From assembly GCA_022559985.1 (NCBI GenBank), contig JAFJTR010000042.1, forward strand, positions 1 through 64,000: 64,000 nt of DNA. Reading direction: 5' to 3'. This DNA is from Parastagonospora avenae f. sp. tritici 18332-5 (taxonomy: Eukaryota; Ascomycota; Dothideomycetes; Pleosporales; Phaeosphaeriaceae). The position numbers were made by a program, and so were the translations under genes. Below, piece after piece: positions 22,801 to 33,826 of the stretch; the stretch's first letter is position 1; each line of letters opens with the position of its first letter. Under the pieces are notes generated by a model that was given only the letters and a program-made list of their open reading frames with translations, was not told where the DNA came from and did no database searches.

Positions 22801-24152
22801 CCGCGCCTATCATCCTCGCGGCAGGATACATGCGCATGCGCATCGAAATCCAATTCGAAAAGGACAACGCCAAAGTCTTCGAGAACAGCAGTCAATTCGC
22901 TTCCGAAGCTGTTGGCGGGTTTCGCACGGTTCTCAGCCTCATCATGGAAGACATGATTGGCGACCGGTACGAGGACCTGCTCAAGCACCACGTCAAGGAA
23001 GCATTTGCATCGTTGAGGTTCGGCACGCTTGTCTTCGCGGGTAGTGATAGTATCGAGCTGGCATGCATGGCTCTGGTGTTTTGGTACGGCGGCACTTTGC
23101 TGGCTAAGCGCGAGTACGGTGTTGTCGACTTTTTCATCGTGTATATGGGCACGGTGTTTGGCGCCACGGCGGCAGGCATGTGGTTTTCTATCGCGCCGAA
23201 TATGGCTCAGGCGACGGGCGCGGCGAATCGTATCATTGGTATGCGGACAGCTAACAAAGAGGGAGGAGAGAATTGGTCAGACATGCAGGAGAGTGAGCAA
23301 GGTGTAAGTGTGGAGTTCCGGAATGTGGACTTTACGTACAAGTCGCGAGAAGTGCCAGTGTTGTCGAATCTCAATCTGAGAGTCGAGCCGGGACAATTCG
23401 CTGCACTCGTTGGTGCATCAGTAAGTCCTCGTCTCCCTAACAACTCCCAGTCTTCTCACAAACCACACAGGGCTGCGGCAAATCGACAACAATCTCCCTC
23501 CTCGAGCGCTTCTACGACCCAACCCACGGCACCATCCTCTTCAACTCGCAATCCATAACCACCCTCCCCCCCTCCGCCTACCGCTCCCAACTCGCCCTCG
23601 TCAGCCAAGAACCCACACTCTACGAAGGCACGATCCGCGAAAATGTCGCCCTCTCCGTCTCCTCCGCCACCAACGCCGACATCGAAACCGCATGCCGCGC
23701 CGCCCAGATCCACGAATTCATCACCTCCCTCCCATCCAGCTACTCCACGCGCCTCGGGCCCAAGGGCATGTCTCTATCCGGCGGGCAGAAGCAGCGGCTA
23801 TCCCTCGCACGCGCCTTACTCCGCAAGCCAAAGCTCTTACTCCTTGACGAAGCGACGTCGTCACTCGACTCCGAGTCCGAGAAACTTGTGCAGGAGGCTA
23901 TTGAGCGAGCGGCGGGCGAGGGCAAGCGCACGGTCATTGCGGTTGCGCATCGCCTCGCGACGATTCAGAAGGCGGATATTATTTTTGTCATGGGGAGTGG
24001 GAGGGTGCTTGAGAAGGGGGATCATCAGGGGTTGTTGAGGAGGAGGGGGGTTTATTGGCAAATGGTAAGTTTTGTATTCGTTCTGAAAGGAGTGGGGTTT
24101 GGAGTGCGTGCTAACGATTTTGTAGTGTCAATCGCAGGCTTTGGATCGATAG
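19872..24152 (+). CDS. Full-length ABC-B (MDR/P-glycoprotein type) transporter
   Basis: ATP-driven exporter of hydrophobic compounds, probably in the plasma membrane. Six exons: 19872-20048, 20101-20206, 20257-20399, 20451-23420, 23471-24064 and 24126-24152; 1,338 residues, normal for the family. Layout is (TMD-NBD)x2. NBD1 has Walker A GPSGSGKST, a Q-loop in QIGLVQQEPFLFND, signature LSGGQRQR, Walker B ILILDEATSAID and H-loop IVIAHRLST. NBD2 has Walker A GASGCGKST assembled across the 23421-23470 intron, Q-loop LVSQEPTLYEG, signature LSGGQKQR, Walker B LLLLDEATSSLD and H-loop AVAHRLAT. NBD1 carries an acidic insertion of about 60 residues after Walker A (rich in Glu/Lys), as in many fungal MDR proteins. 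All catalytic motifs look intact. No biosynthetic genes are adjacent. Confidence 0.95.
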
Positions 24153-24450
24153 TCTTGCAAGATCTTTTTTCGTATGCACGATACTACTTTGTAATCACCA
24201 CTTCGCATAGAAGTAATATCCGAACTTCTTCACGCTTCAAGCTGCATTCTGGGATTCTCTTTATCAGTGCTAGTCGGAAGGTGTGCACCCCCTTTCGATG
24301 CCTGTTGATACGATTATCACGAGTAATAATATACTTGATAATGTAATCATGCAATATGCTAAGCCTGTAGTCTTTCTGGTAGCTATAATGTATTTAATTC
24401 GCTCTGGAAGTAATGTTTACTAACAACTATCTAGCACACTTGTCAACAAA
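24153..24450. other. Intergenic, 3' of the ABC transporter
   Basis: AT-rich sequence; no gene seen. Confidence 0.5.
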
Positions 24451-24528
24451 CAAGACAAGCAAGCAGCACCTGCCTCTTGAGCTTGTTTGGAATTCTTAGA
24501 GCCTATCTGCTTGTCTTACTTGTCTTGA
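24451..24528. repeat. Imperfect inverted repeat
   Basis: The left arm CAAGACAAGCAAGCAG (24451-24466) is nearly the reverse complement of CTGCTTGTCTTACTTGTCTTG (24508-24528), with a loop of about 40 bp. More CAAGCAAG/CTTGCTTG copies follow to about 24580. It could be a small hairpin element or a scar of a MITE; no target-site duplication was identified. Confidence 0.45.
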
Positions 24529-24800
24529 GAAGATTATCAAGCATCAAGCAAGCAGAATCAAGCGCTTGCTTGTTGCCAAGTTTGCTATCTAGACTCCGAT
24601 TAAATTTCACAACAACAACTGCTAATTAGAGCTTATCAGACGCAGGCCTGCACACTACTACGCTAGCATGCCTTTAAAAAGATAATAACAATCGATGCTC
24701 ATGGTGTTGGTAGGGCTTCGCACTGGTGCTGAAAGGAAATAACGATAACTAGGAATGCATTCTGTTCAGTGATTGTTGTTGTTTTTACTGAGGAGGAGAA

Positions 24801-25020
24801 CTACAGAAGAGCTAGGCTCAGGGGTTCTGGTCTGAGCGCTGCTCGGACGCCGCGATCAGCGCGTCTGACCGCGTGACCGAGATCAGTGCGCCTGATCGCG
24901 TAGTTGAGATATTGACGATACTTGTGATCCGACACATGGCTTATATGTATAGAATAGTATATATTATCAGTTAGCCTAGCTGAGCTCATAGAGTCTTCGT
25001 ACTTCTCTTAGCCAAGCTAA
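24801..25020 (-). mobile_element. Possible LTR relic (retrotransposon remnant)
   Basis: Read on the minus strand, there is a TATA-like stretch (TATACATATAAG), then a GC-rich block with two near-identical 24-bp direct repeats (24854-24877 and 24881-24903, GATCAGYGCGYCTGAYCGCG), then sequence running into an A-rich leader. This resembles a copia-type LTR promoter, and the repeat differences are all C/T. No second LTR, no pol domain and no clear TG..CA ends are seen nearby, so this is tentative. Confidence 0.3.
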
Positions 25021-25052
25021 AAAAGGGCGCACACTTTCTGAATACGATAGTT

Positions 25053-25898
25053 CTAGAAACACATAGGTTCTGCGTGGTCTTCATCAATAACCTCCGGTAC
25101 CCAAGCATTCACATCTGTTGGCAACGTCTCTCGAACATACACTCTGTCCCACCCAAACAGCAGCACACACTCCTCATCCACCTCGCAATACTCCTTAATC
25201 TCCTCAACCTCAATAGTCACTCTATTTTCTCTGGAAAACCGATACCCCATCTCCTTAAACTCCGCCCGCTCCCTCACAGCGATTTCAAAATGCAGTTGCC
25301 AGCCGTTCCGCAGCATCGACTGTTTCGCGATGACGAAATCGTAGAGCCAGCCCAGGGTCACGCTTTGCGGAGGGCCGTAGTACTTGCTACGATTGGAGAA
25401 TTGGCCGTCCTCGTCCCGGAAGCCGGGAACGTCGCGCTGAAGGATTTGCAGCGGAAATAGTACGTCGTATCCGCTAATCCATCCGTGTCCGTTACTTCGA
25501 TCTGGAATTGATGCGAATTGCATCTTGCGCACAATGACGCCGTTTGATGATGCGAGAGGCAGGCGCCGCCAGGTTGCTTCAGGCCTTAACCAGCGTTCGC
25601 GAATCTCGGGATCTGCAGCCCATGGAAGCCTGCGCAGTGGCGCAAATTTATCGCATTTGCCATCATATCGGATTGAAGGATTGGCTGAGGAGTCTAAGAT
25701 TGTTGCGAAGTGGGTTTGGAGAAGAGCGTGTATTGCGCAGCCGAGGTTTGCGATCTCATGTTTGAGAATTAGCTGAACGTTGGTTTCGAAGAGTTTGCAG
25801 GTTAGGCGGGAGGCGAAGAAACTGTGGATGGAGATGTGGGCGAGATGGGAGAGGATGAGGTGGAGGAGTTCGGCGGGTAGGTCCAGTAATCTGAACAT
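25053..25898 (-). CDS. F-box-like protein of unknown function
   Basis: A single exon of 281 residues starting MFRLLDLPAELLHLILSHLA, the usual N-terminal F-box-like motif (LPxELxxxIxSxL). In the canonical role it would recruit Skp1 to an SCF ubiquitin ligase. The rest has no domain I recognise. It looks intact: no stop or frameshift, with a moderately Trp-rich middle (LPWAADPEIRERW, GWISGYDVLFP). Many such proteins occur in lineage-specific fungal families with unknown targets. It sits next to a degenerate HET gene and a possible LTR, so the setting is accessory. Confidence 0.65.
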   Translation of the reverse strand: MFRLLDLPAELLHLILSHLAHISIHSFFASRLTCKLFETNVQLILKHEIANLGCAIHALLQTHFATILDSSANPSIRYDGKCDKFAPLRRLPWAADPEIRERWLRPEATWRRLPLASSNGVIVRKMQFASIPDRSNGHGWISGYDVLFPLQILQRDVPGFRDEDGQFSNRSKYYGPPQSVTLGWLYDFVIAKQSMLRNGWQLHFEIAVRERAEFKEMGYRFSRENRVTIEVEEIKEYCEVDEECVLLFGWDRVYVRETLPTDVNAWVPEVIDEDHAEPMCF

Positions 25899-26263
25899 TG
25901 CAGCGATGTACAGTCGTCTAGCTGGGGTGATCTCCCGTCACGTGTCAATGTATATGTGAGGTAAGCTTCGGCGATTTGATGCAAACCCCTCAACTTAAGG
26001 AGGGACCGTGTAAATCCACGCTAACTTGTTTTGTCACAGCAGCGCATTTGTTCAGCCTGACCGCTGTTGCCTGGCCATGGCTCTCTACAATGCCACGCAT
26101 TACATGAGATAGCAACATTCCACAAGGCCTTGAGGATGATTCAGATATCTTTACCAATACAACCTTCCCATCTAAGATCCTGCCCTCCGAGCGGCTTATC
26201 TTAGAAGCGATCGACCTACGTTTTGGACGGACCTGACGATTCCTTGTCAGCACAGTGCCTACG
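25899..26263. other. Intergenic between divergent F-box-like gene and HET pseudogene
   Basis: Nothing recognised besides likely promoter sequence. Confidence 0.45.
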
Positions 26264-27538
26264 ATGGAGCTACATGCCGATATGAACAGAGGAGAGATGC
26301 CTGCCAATGAGCTAGACGAGGACACGACAGTAGAAGCATCGGCGGATGTTACTTCAAAAACTCAAAGCGAAAGCGTGCACTCGATGAGTGCGTCAAACGA
26401 CGGGTGCGTACTCACCGTCTTTATCCACCCCTCGTAATCATTCATTGGCCATACAGGAATGAATTTAACATTATCTCTGGGACTTACTGACCTGTCGGTA
26501 TTGTCGATGCTGCACAATCTTGTGTTTTGGAGCTTGAGACCCAATTTTTCGTGTGCTATGACATAGACAAGTCTAAATATACGGTAGGCGCTGGTACAAC
26601 GCTTCTGCGGAAATTGTGTCCCCATATCGTCCAAATTCCACTTCCAGCTTTACGACACTCGGCACGGGAAAGCTACTGCCAAATATGCCACGTGTTTTGG
26701 GGTGCCTTGACACTGTTCGTTAAATCAGCAGACGAAGATGTAATAACTAGAGCGATTATAATGATCGAGGAAGGCAGTTGGCAGATGAGCGTATGGCTTC
26801 AGAACAAAGCTCTAGAGGCAAAGAGTCGCATCATTTCATCTTATGAATACTACTATGGCGGTGTCGAGATGAGATCAAGGGTGTTTGAGGCGTATCTCTT
26901 TACACCTAGCGGAGAGTGGGTGGCAACAACAACTATTGAGAATCTACTAATCACACTGTCAGCAAGTCACAAAGCTGGTTCTCTAGGACTGTACCGCAGT
27001 TCGACCTGATCCAACAGCATACCAACTCTGCGGCCACGAGACATCCACCGAACACTCCCTACCTTGCATTGAGTTATTGTTCAGCACAACTAATGACAAC
27101 ATAATAGAGCATATGGAAGGTATTTCAGTATCGAAACTACCCGAAACCTTTCGACATGCTCTTATCATAACGCAGGCACTGCGATACGAATACATCTGGA
27201 CCGACTCATTATGCATCCTACAGAGCACAATATTAGGCAAATATCATGCCGGATTGTGGGAGAATTCATTGCCTTATACTCTTCTATGGCGGGCTGGGAA
27301 ATGTGTTCTTATGGCAGATGCACATACATACATTGGACCAACGTGGTCCTGGGTTAAGGTATTGAGTACAAGATCTCTTCCGTACCGAACTGGGGAAACA
27401 ACAAAAGACGTGGCGAAGGTTATTCAATTTCGCACATACCTGGAGAGTTCTCAAAGATACGACCAAATTTGTGCGGCGTGGATCAGACTCAATAGCCTTC
27501 TCCTAAGGCTCAGTTCTGTGCGAGCAGATTATGAATAA
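26264..27538 (+). pseudogene. Decayed HET-domain (heterokaryon incompatibility) gene
   Basis: HET proteins trigger cell death after fusion of incompatible hyphae. Here only relics remain. A plausible first exon (MELHADMNRGEMPAN...) reaches a donor near 26402, and the sequence after the acceptor reads NEFNIISGTY then TGA (26488-26490). After this stop the same frame stays open through VLELETQFFVCYDID, SADEDVITRAIIMIEEG and VEMRSRVFEAYLFTPSG to 27009. The HET core appears in another frame: EGISVSKLPETFRHALIITQ and YEYIWTDSLCILQ. The expected DDxxDWxxE part after SLCILQ is missing, and the text jumps to a HET C-terminal-like GLWENSLPYTLLWRAGK and GPTWSWV. So there is one nonsense codon, at least one frameshift and an internal deletion. 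Confidence 0.75.
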
Positions 27539-27757
27539 TGGGATATGTTTAGAGCATGCCAGCGAGAACGCAAGAAAAGAGAACGCCAGGAAAGAGGAAG
27601 ACTCCTACTATCGTTGGACTTGGATTCAAAAAGAAAAGGAAACACCGGCTCTGGTCCTGGCACACCGCTAGATTGGTACATCCTTTTAATAGCTGATCGT
27701 TTCGTCTCTTCCGTGTACGATTCCGGACATAGCTTCCTTGGTTTGGTCCTGATCAAG

Positions 27758-29679
27758 TCATGTAAACAGCCAGGAGCATTCGAACGAGTTGGCGTTTTCC
27801 AAGCACTCCTTATCCCCTCTCAAAACCTCATCCTCCACAAACACGCTCCCAACAAGGCAAACCGCAATCAACGGCACACTCACCGCAAAAACAGCCCGGA
27901 ACCCCTGCATCCGCGCATCCAAAACCTCCCCTTCAAATCCATCGCCCACCGCCCACCGCCCAGCTAACACCTCACCCGCCACATCCGCGCTCACACGGCT
28001 GCGTAGCGCTTTTTCAGTGACCGCGTACTGTACGGCGGTCGAAATAGCCACGCCAGCCACGCCACCTAAAGAGCGCAGGAGATTGCGCATCGATGTAGCG
28101 ACGGCGCGGTCCTCGGGCGTGCTGAGCGCCTGCAGCGCGACGAGGCCGGGCTGGTGCACCCAGCCGGAGCCCAGGCCCTCGATTGCGAGAATAACGACAT
28201 ACGCCGCTATAGGCGTGGTGCGCGAGAAGAGGGGTTTGAGCGCGGCGCCGAGGGTCCATGCTGTGAAGCCTGCGCGGAGGACGGGGTTGTATCTAGAGTT
28301 GTGTGAGATAGGTGGTCTTGGGTATGGCAGTGTATGCACAGTGCGGTTTTGAACATTACGGGGCCTGTGGATGCGCCGGCAATGGTTTGGGCGAGGAGGA
28401 AGGGGAGAATTAGAGTGGCGCTTTGGAGGGGGGTGTAGCCCCGTACGGTTCGGAGGTACAGCGGGATGAAGTATTGGGTGGCTTGCCAGACGAAGTCGTG
28501 TAGTAGACCTTGGACGAGGAGGATGGCGGAGGAGCGGCGCTTGAAGAGGCGCCAGGGCATGATGGGGAGTTTGGCATGTAGCCTTCGTAGAGGGTGAAGG
28601 AGATGAGGCAGATGCCGCCGATGGTGATCATGGGAATGGCTGGGAAGAAGAAAGTACGGTTAGCAAGTGTCTCATGGAGAACGTTTGGTCTCAGAGAGGT
28701 TGCACTGTTGGCAGTACTTCGAGGTCACTTGAGAAGAGGATAAATTTACTGATAGAAGTTAGCGAACTGTTTTTGAAAGGGGGCTTTTATAGCCACCACT
28801 TACCTATACGCACTCCTCCACGGCCAAATACTCCCACCCGAACTAATCGGGATCTACATTCATATCAGCATCCCCATCCATCTCTCCATCCAATAACATA
28901 CCAAAACAAGCACAATCCCCCCCACACTCGCCCCAATCACCACCCAATCAATCCTCCCAACCTTCTCCCTCCACCGCCCACCCACCCTCTTCAACGGCAC
29001 ACACCCCGCCACCAAAACCCAACACACCGCCGCCAATATCCCCGGCACCCAAAACGTCAACCTCCACCCCTCATTATACCCCGTCAGGCTGGCAGCGATA
29101 AACGGCCCCGTCGTCGCGCCCGCACCAATCGCAATGCTGATGATACCCTGATACTTCCCCCTCTCTTTCAAACTCACGACATCACTCACCACGATCGCTA
29201 CGGTACTGCTAATCCCCCCGCCTCCAACGCCACTCAGCGCGCGCAACATGCAGCCACATGGGCGTGCGCGTGAAGCCGCAAAGTAGCCCACCGAGCGCCG
29301 TGCACGCGATGGATGCGAGTAGGATGGATTTGCGCCCCGTGATGTCCGAGAGGCGGCCGTAAAGGGGTTGGAGGGCGGTTTGGCCAAGCAGGTATGCGGT
29401 CTCGGCCCAGGTGATGGAGGGCCCGGCGGAGAGGGCGGTACTCATGGTGGGCATCGCGGTGGTGATGCCTGCGGTGTCGAGGTAGGTTGTGAAGTAGCAG
29501 AGGCAGAGACAGAGGTAGGCGGCTATTAAACGAGGGAAGGGGAGGCGGGAGTTTTGGTCGGAGAGGGGTGGGGGTTGGTTGCATTGAGGAAGTGTGGTGA
29601 TTGAGGCTGGGGGTGTGGTGGCATCTTGTGGCATAGTTGAGGTGTTTGATTTGTGTAGGGGAGTTTCTGTGTCATTCAT
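27758..29679 (-). pseudogene. MFS (DHA2-like) drug transporter with two frame breaks
   Basis: Major-facilitator exporter, normally about 14 membrane segments. Proposed exons on the minus strand: 29679-28902, 28853-28814, 28639-28340 and 28292-27758. Motif A is seen (YGRLSDITGRKSILL), as are RALSGVGGGGISST, SSGGSIWPWR and GFTAWTLGAALKPLF. Two frame breaks interrupt the chain. One is at an alternating GC run (29237-29244): between MWLHVAR and RALSGVGGGG two bases seem missing. The other is at a G run (28564-28567 on the + strand): between YEGYMPNSP and MPWRLFKRR one base seems missing. Both lie in simple repeats, so sequencing or assembly error is as likely as true loss. The rest is well preserved, which favours error or very recent inactivation. 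Confidence 0.72.
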
Positions 29680-30209
29680 CTTGCGTGAAGTTGGACCGGA
29701 GTTTATGTGTGTCTGTGCGATGACTCGGATAATGTTAGAGGTGATCCCCAGTGTGCATGCATACACCTCGGTGTACTCTACATGGTATGCTGAGTGAACA
29801 GTGGCCCACGAATTGCCTGGGATGCGAGACGTCGAATGATTGAGCGTGAAATACTGAGCAGTCTTCAGTTCGAATGCTTCGAAGTTCTCGTAACCTATAA
29901 GTGGTTTTGGGTGAGTCAAGGGCGCGAAGTTCTCGTCAAGGGCACAATAGCCGATGATTCGTCCTCGGCGCATCTCCGCATACGACACTGGTGATCCCCG
30001 AGACGCTATGTGCCGTCCTTACCTTGAAATCTGGATGGCCTGTTTGAGCGTCATGTTGCTTATGGAAAAACAGTGCTCGAAGCAATGCTTGATCATGAAT
30101 CTGGTAATGGTTTCGGTAATCTTGTCGTACAACGAACGCCATTAAGCACACTTCGTCAGATGTTGACTTGAATTCTTGACTTGAGAAGACTATACCATTC
30201 AAGTCGGAA
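29680..30209. other. Intergenic, MFS promoter region
   Basis: No gene seen; short open frames only. Confidence 0.45.
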
Positions 30210-31394
30210 CTAAGGACCGATGTGTCTATAGTCCGTGAATTTCGCTTTCTTCTTCTTCCTCTCGAATTCCCATGTTTCCTCTATCCACTTCTTGCCACTG
30301 TTCTCCAGTGCATCGTCTTTATCGGCGTATTCCCTGACCAGACGCTGATATCCAGCATTCCAGATCCCTTCCTGATGTTTGAAGTATTCATAATGCCAGT
30401 CGGGATTGAATTGGAACACAAGCCAACTCGGAGGTACGACAGTGATGGGGCCCACGAACCTCTTCATCAAGTCGAATGCCCATTGAGTCTTTTCCTCATC
30501 GTCTGCGCCCGGAATTTCGAACGTACGAGAATCTAAGCCGAAGAAGTCGTGATAAGTGTCGAAGTAGACAATGTACTCCCGGAGCTTGGGAAAGGCAAAT
30601 TTGACTGTGTATGCGTCGCGTAGTATCTGGACAAATGCTTCACCCGCGGTGAGTTTGTCACGCTCAGTGCGATGGCGATAGATGTACATGTACTGCATGA
30701 ACGAGAGACTGATGCGTTGGAGCGATCGAGCAGGTTTGTCGGGGAAGACCCTCAGAGTGCCGTCAAGAGTTTTGAAGTTGATGCGTTGATTATACCAGTC
30801 TTGGCGAGCGGGCAGCTGGACGACATTGTAACGGCAGAATACTCGCCATGCTTCGTCGTAGACTTGTCTGCAGGTGAGAAAGAGAGATGTCAAGTTTTCA
30901 GGGGTGTCGTCAAAGAGATAGCAGCGAGCAGTATTGCGGCGCTATCAGACCGAAATAACGTCAGTGATGTCTTATGTTCAGCTCATGTATCAGAGACTTA
31001 CATAAACCACGCCTTCGGGGCGGTAGACGTAATGGAAATAGATCTTGTCCCGGAGCTCACGAGGGAAAGCGAGAAGAGTAAAGCTACCGGTCCACTTGGG
31101 CAAAATTGAAGGTTTCTTTGCGGGGGTGAGGACCCATTCGGGGCGTTGTAACTCTACTCTCTTGGTAGTCAATAGTAGTGGTCCCAACGCGTCCTGAAGT
31201 TCACGGATTGGACTTTGAGGTGATTCACTAGGACATGTCGCATCGTCGTTGCAAACTGAGCCAGTTGTGGTAGAGATCGCGGAGGGTGTTTTCGAGGCTA
31301 GGTCTGAGTTCTGAGAGGGTTCCATCGTCGTTGCGTTCTCCTGCTGTGGGTGCTCGCTGTGGGCTGGGATCTCCATGAACTTGGTTGAAGCCAT
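30210..31394 (-). CDS. F-box/2EXR-like protein of unknown function
   Basis: Exons 31394-31002 and 30941-30210 with a clean gtaag...gatag intron; 374 residues. After a disordered N-terminus comes SFTLLAFPRELRDKIYFHYVYRPEGVVY, the LPxExRxxIY motif of the large fungal 2EXR/DUF7730-type families. The C-terminal part (TSLFLTCRQVYDEAWRVF, then NVVQLPARQDW) follows the usual pattern, in which a 'CRQVYxEA' helix follows the motif. The function of these families is unknown. Intact reading frame. Confidence 0.7.
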
Positions 31395-32076
31395 GCGAGG
31401 GACTTTCTCTAATCAGGCGGAAATTGGTGATGTGCTATTGATACATTGTAGAGCTGATTGCGATACATATGCTGAATCCAAGTCGGCCCGGTACAGATGT
31501 AGACAGTCAGTGCATTCATGCAGACGATGCAGTCACAAGCTAAGCCACAGCTATGGAGCAGCGGCGTGGCTAAGGCCCGATGATAGAACCTGAGTCACCA
31601 GCGAGACATGCGATTGGTCCATAAACGCGAAATGTTCGAGTAGAACTGGCGATAGTAGAGTTCTGTAATAGTGAGGTGATCTGTGGAGTAAGTCTAAAGG
31701 GCGCTTCAGAGAGCGTCAGAGAGCGACCCGGTGTGCTACGACCATGACTGCCCCTCATTGGACGAGGCATGGAGGAGGGTATCATCGGCATCATGACTCA
31801 AATTGCTAGGCATGATGCTGAATACTGCGACATGCGCATTCGATTGCACTCCCTCGATTTCGATGTATCGTGGGTGTTGTCGTGGTGGTAGTCTGGTGTC
31901 ACCCCGCGCGTGAGACAATGGCAGCTGTCACAGCCGCAGCTCCGAGCTTGTTCCGGGGGTCAGTGCTTCACCGCTGGTAACTCGAGCAAAACCTCGATCC
32001 GCAACTTTCCCTCCGTCATCCCCACCACCCAATCCAGCCCATTTACTACAGTCGCCCTTAGTCAATTGTAGTCATC
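31395..32076. other. Divergent intergenic region upstream of MDH1
   Basis: Promoters for the 2EXR-like gene (-) and malate dehydrogenase (+). Pyrimidine-rich sequence just before 32077 suits a highly expressed fungal gene. No extra gene seen. Confidence 0.5.
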
Positions 32077-33403
32077 ATGTTCGCTGCCAGGCAAGCTTTC
32101 TCTCAGGCCTCGCGCCGTGCCTTTTCTTCGTCTGCCCGCCAGGTAAATTTAATTCCGCAGACTCCAATTGCGTGTGCTGCAAGTGCGGCGATGTAGCATG
32201 GAGTAATAGTCAAAGTAGTATAGTGCTAACAATCGCGATTCAGTCGTCCAAGGTCACCGTTCTCGGTGCTGCCGGTGGTATCGGTCAGCCATTGTCGCTG
32301 CTCTTGAAGCTCAACCCAAGAGTGACCAAGCTGTCACTCTACGACATCCGTCTTGCTCCCGGTATGCTCCGTTGCCGCCGAAATTATATACACAAATTCT
32401 AAGACATACCCACAGGTGTCGCTGCCGACATTGGCCACATCAACACCAAGAGCGAGGTACATTGCATCATTCACAGCTGCATACGAGCTACCCCGCTGAC
32501 GCGTAAAAGGTTACCGGCCATGAAGCCACTCCCTCAGGTCTCGCCGATGCCCTCAAGGGCGCTGAGATCGTTGTCATCCCCGCTGGTGTCCCCCGCAAGC
32601 CCGGCATGACCCGTGATGGTATGCACAACTGCAGCGTATTCATGGTTACACGGCTAATCGTGTACAGACCTGTTCAACACCAACGCCTCCATCGTCCGCG
32701 ACCTGGCCAAGGCCGCCGCTGAGCACGCCCCCGAGGCCAACATCCTGATCATCTCCAACCCGGTATGCCGAAACAGAATTGGGGATGTGTAGTGAAGGTC
32801 TAACAAGTACAGGTCAACTCCACCGTCCCCATCACCGCCGAGATCTTCAAGTCCAAGGGTGTCTACAACCCCAAGCGCCTCTTCGGTGTCACCACCCTCG
32901 ACGTCGTCCGTGCCTCGCGCTTCATCTCCCAGCTGAAGAACACCGACCCCTCCAGCGAGAACATCACCGTTGTTGGTGGCCACTCCGGCGCGACCATCGT
33001 CCCCCTCCTGTCGCAGTCCGGCTACAACCTCGAGGGTGAGAAGCTCGACAGCTACGTCAACCGCGTCCAGTTCGGCGGTGACGAGGTCGTCAAGGCCAAG
33101 GACGGTGCTGGCTCTGCCACACTCTCCATGGCCATGGCCGGTGCCCGCTTTGCCGAGTCGCTCCTCAAGGCCGCGCAGGGCCAGAAGAACGTCATTGAGC
33201 CCACCTTTGTCGACTCTCCCCTCTACAAGGATCAGGGCTGCGAGTACTTCGCTTCCAACGTCGAGCTCGGCCCCAACGGTGTCGAGAAGGTCCACCCGGT
33301 CGGAAAGATCACCGACTACGAGCAGAAGCTCCTCGATGCCTGCTTGGCCGACCTCGCAAAGAACATCAAGAAGGGTGTCGAGTTCGTCAAGCAGAACCCA
33401 TAA
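32077..33403 (+). CDS. MDH1: Mitochondrial malate dehydrogenase
   Basis: NAD-dependent oxidation of malate to oxaloacetate in the TCA cycle. Six exons: 32077-32142, 32244-32361, 32416-32456, 32510-32618, 32668-32762 and 32813-33403; 339 residues. Exon 1 is exactly a mitochondrial presequence (MFAARQAFSQASRRAFSSSA). Then come the NAD-binding loop VLGAAGGIGQPLSLLLK, the Asp of LYDIRLAPG, substrate-loop arginines in AGVPRKPGMTRDD, NPVNSTVPI and the catalytic His of VVGGHSGATIVPLL. There is no PTS1 (ends FVKQNP), so this is the mitochondrial form. Intron density is high at the 5' end, as is usual for conserved fungal genes. Confidence 0.97.
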
Positions 33404-33826
33404 ATCAGTCGCGCGATTTGTGAACGAGGTGTACACTAGTAATGACCATGAGCCCGGCTACCGGATCATCTAGCGATGGGGAGAAGGTCTTGTGTAGATT
33501 TTGACTTGTTTCTTAGCACACAAAATACTCTTTCACATCCTGACTTTCTCGATTTGGCATGTGAAGCGTTGAGAGCGAGTGCCTTTTGGCCGGATGTTGT
33601 GGACATGTGACAATGGCGGGCAGAAGGAGCCGACACACGCTAACAAAATTGTTGTGCTCAGCGCGAGCATGATGGCTGCCTGCGTGCATTGACTTCAAAG
33701 TTTGGGTTCTTCTCTCTTTCTATATGCATGCTGATCTACCACGGACAGAAGTGAAAATACCTATTCGCACACCTATCCAAGCACGTGGTCAATATGCACC
33801 CATATCTGCATCCAGTACTTGTCCAT
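33404..33826. other. Intergenic between convergent MDH1 and carnitine acetyltransferase
   Basis: 3' UTR sequence of both genes; nothing else seen. Confidence 0.55.

Noticed and set aside
32654..33436. 260-codon frame antisense to malate dehydrogenase
   Set aside because: Typical antisense shadow of a codon-biased, highly expressed gene.
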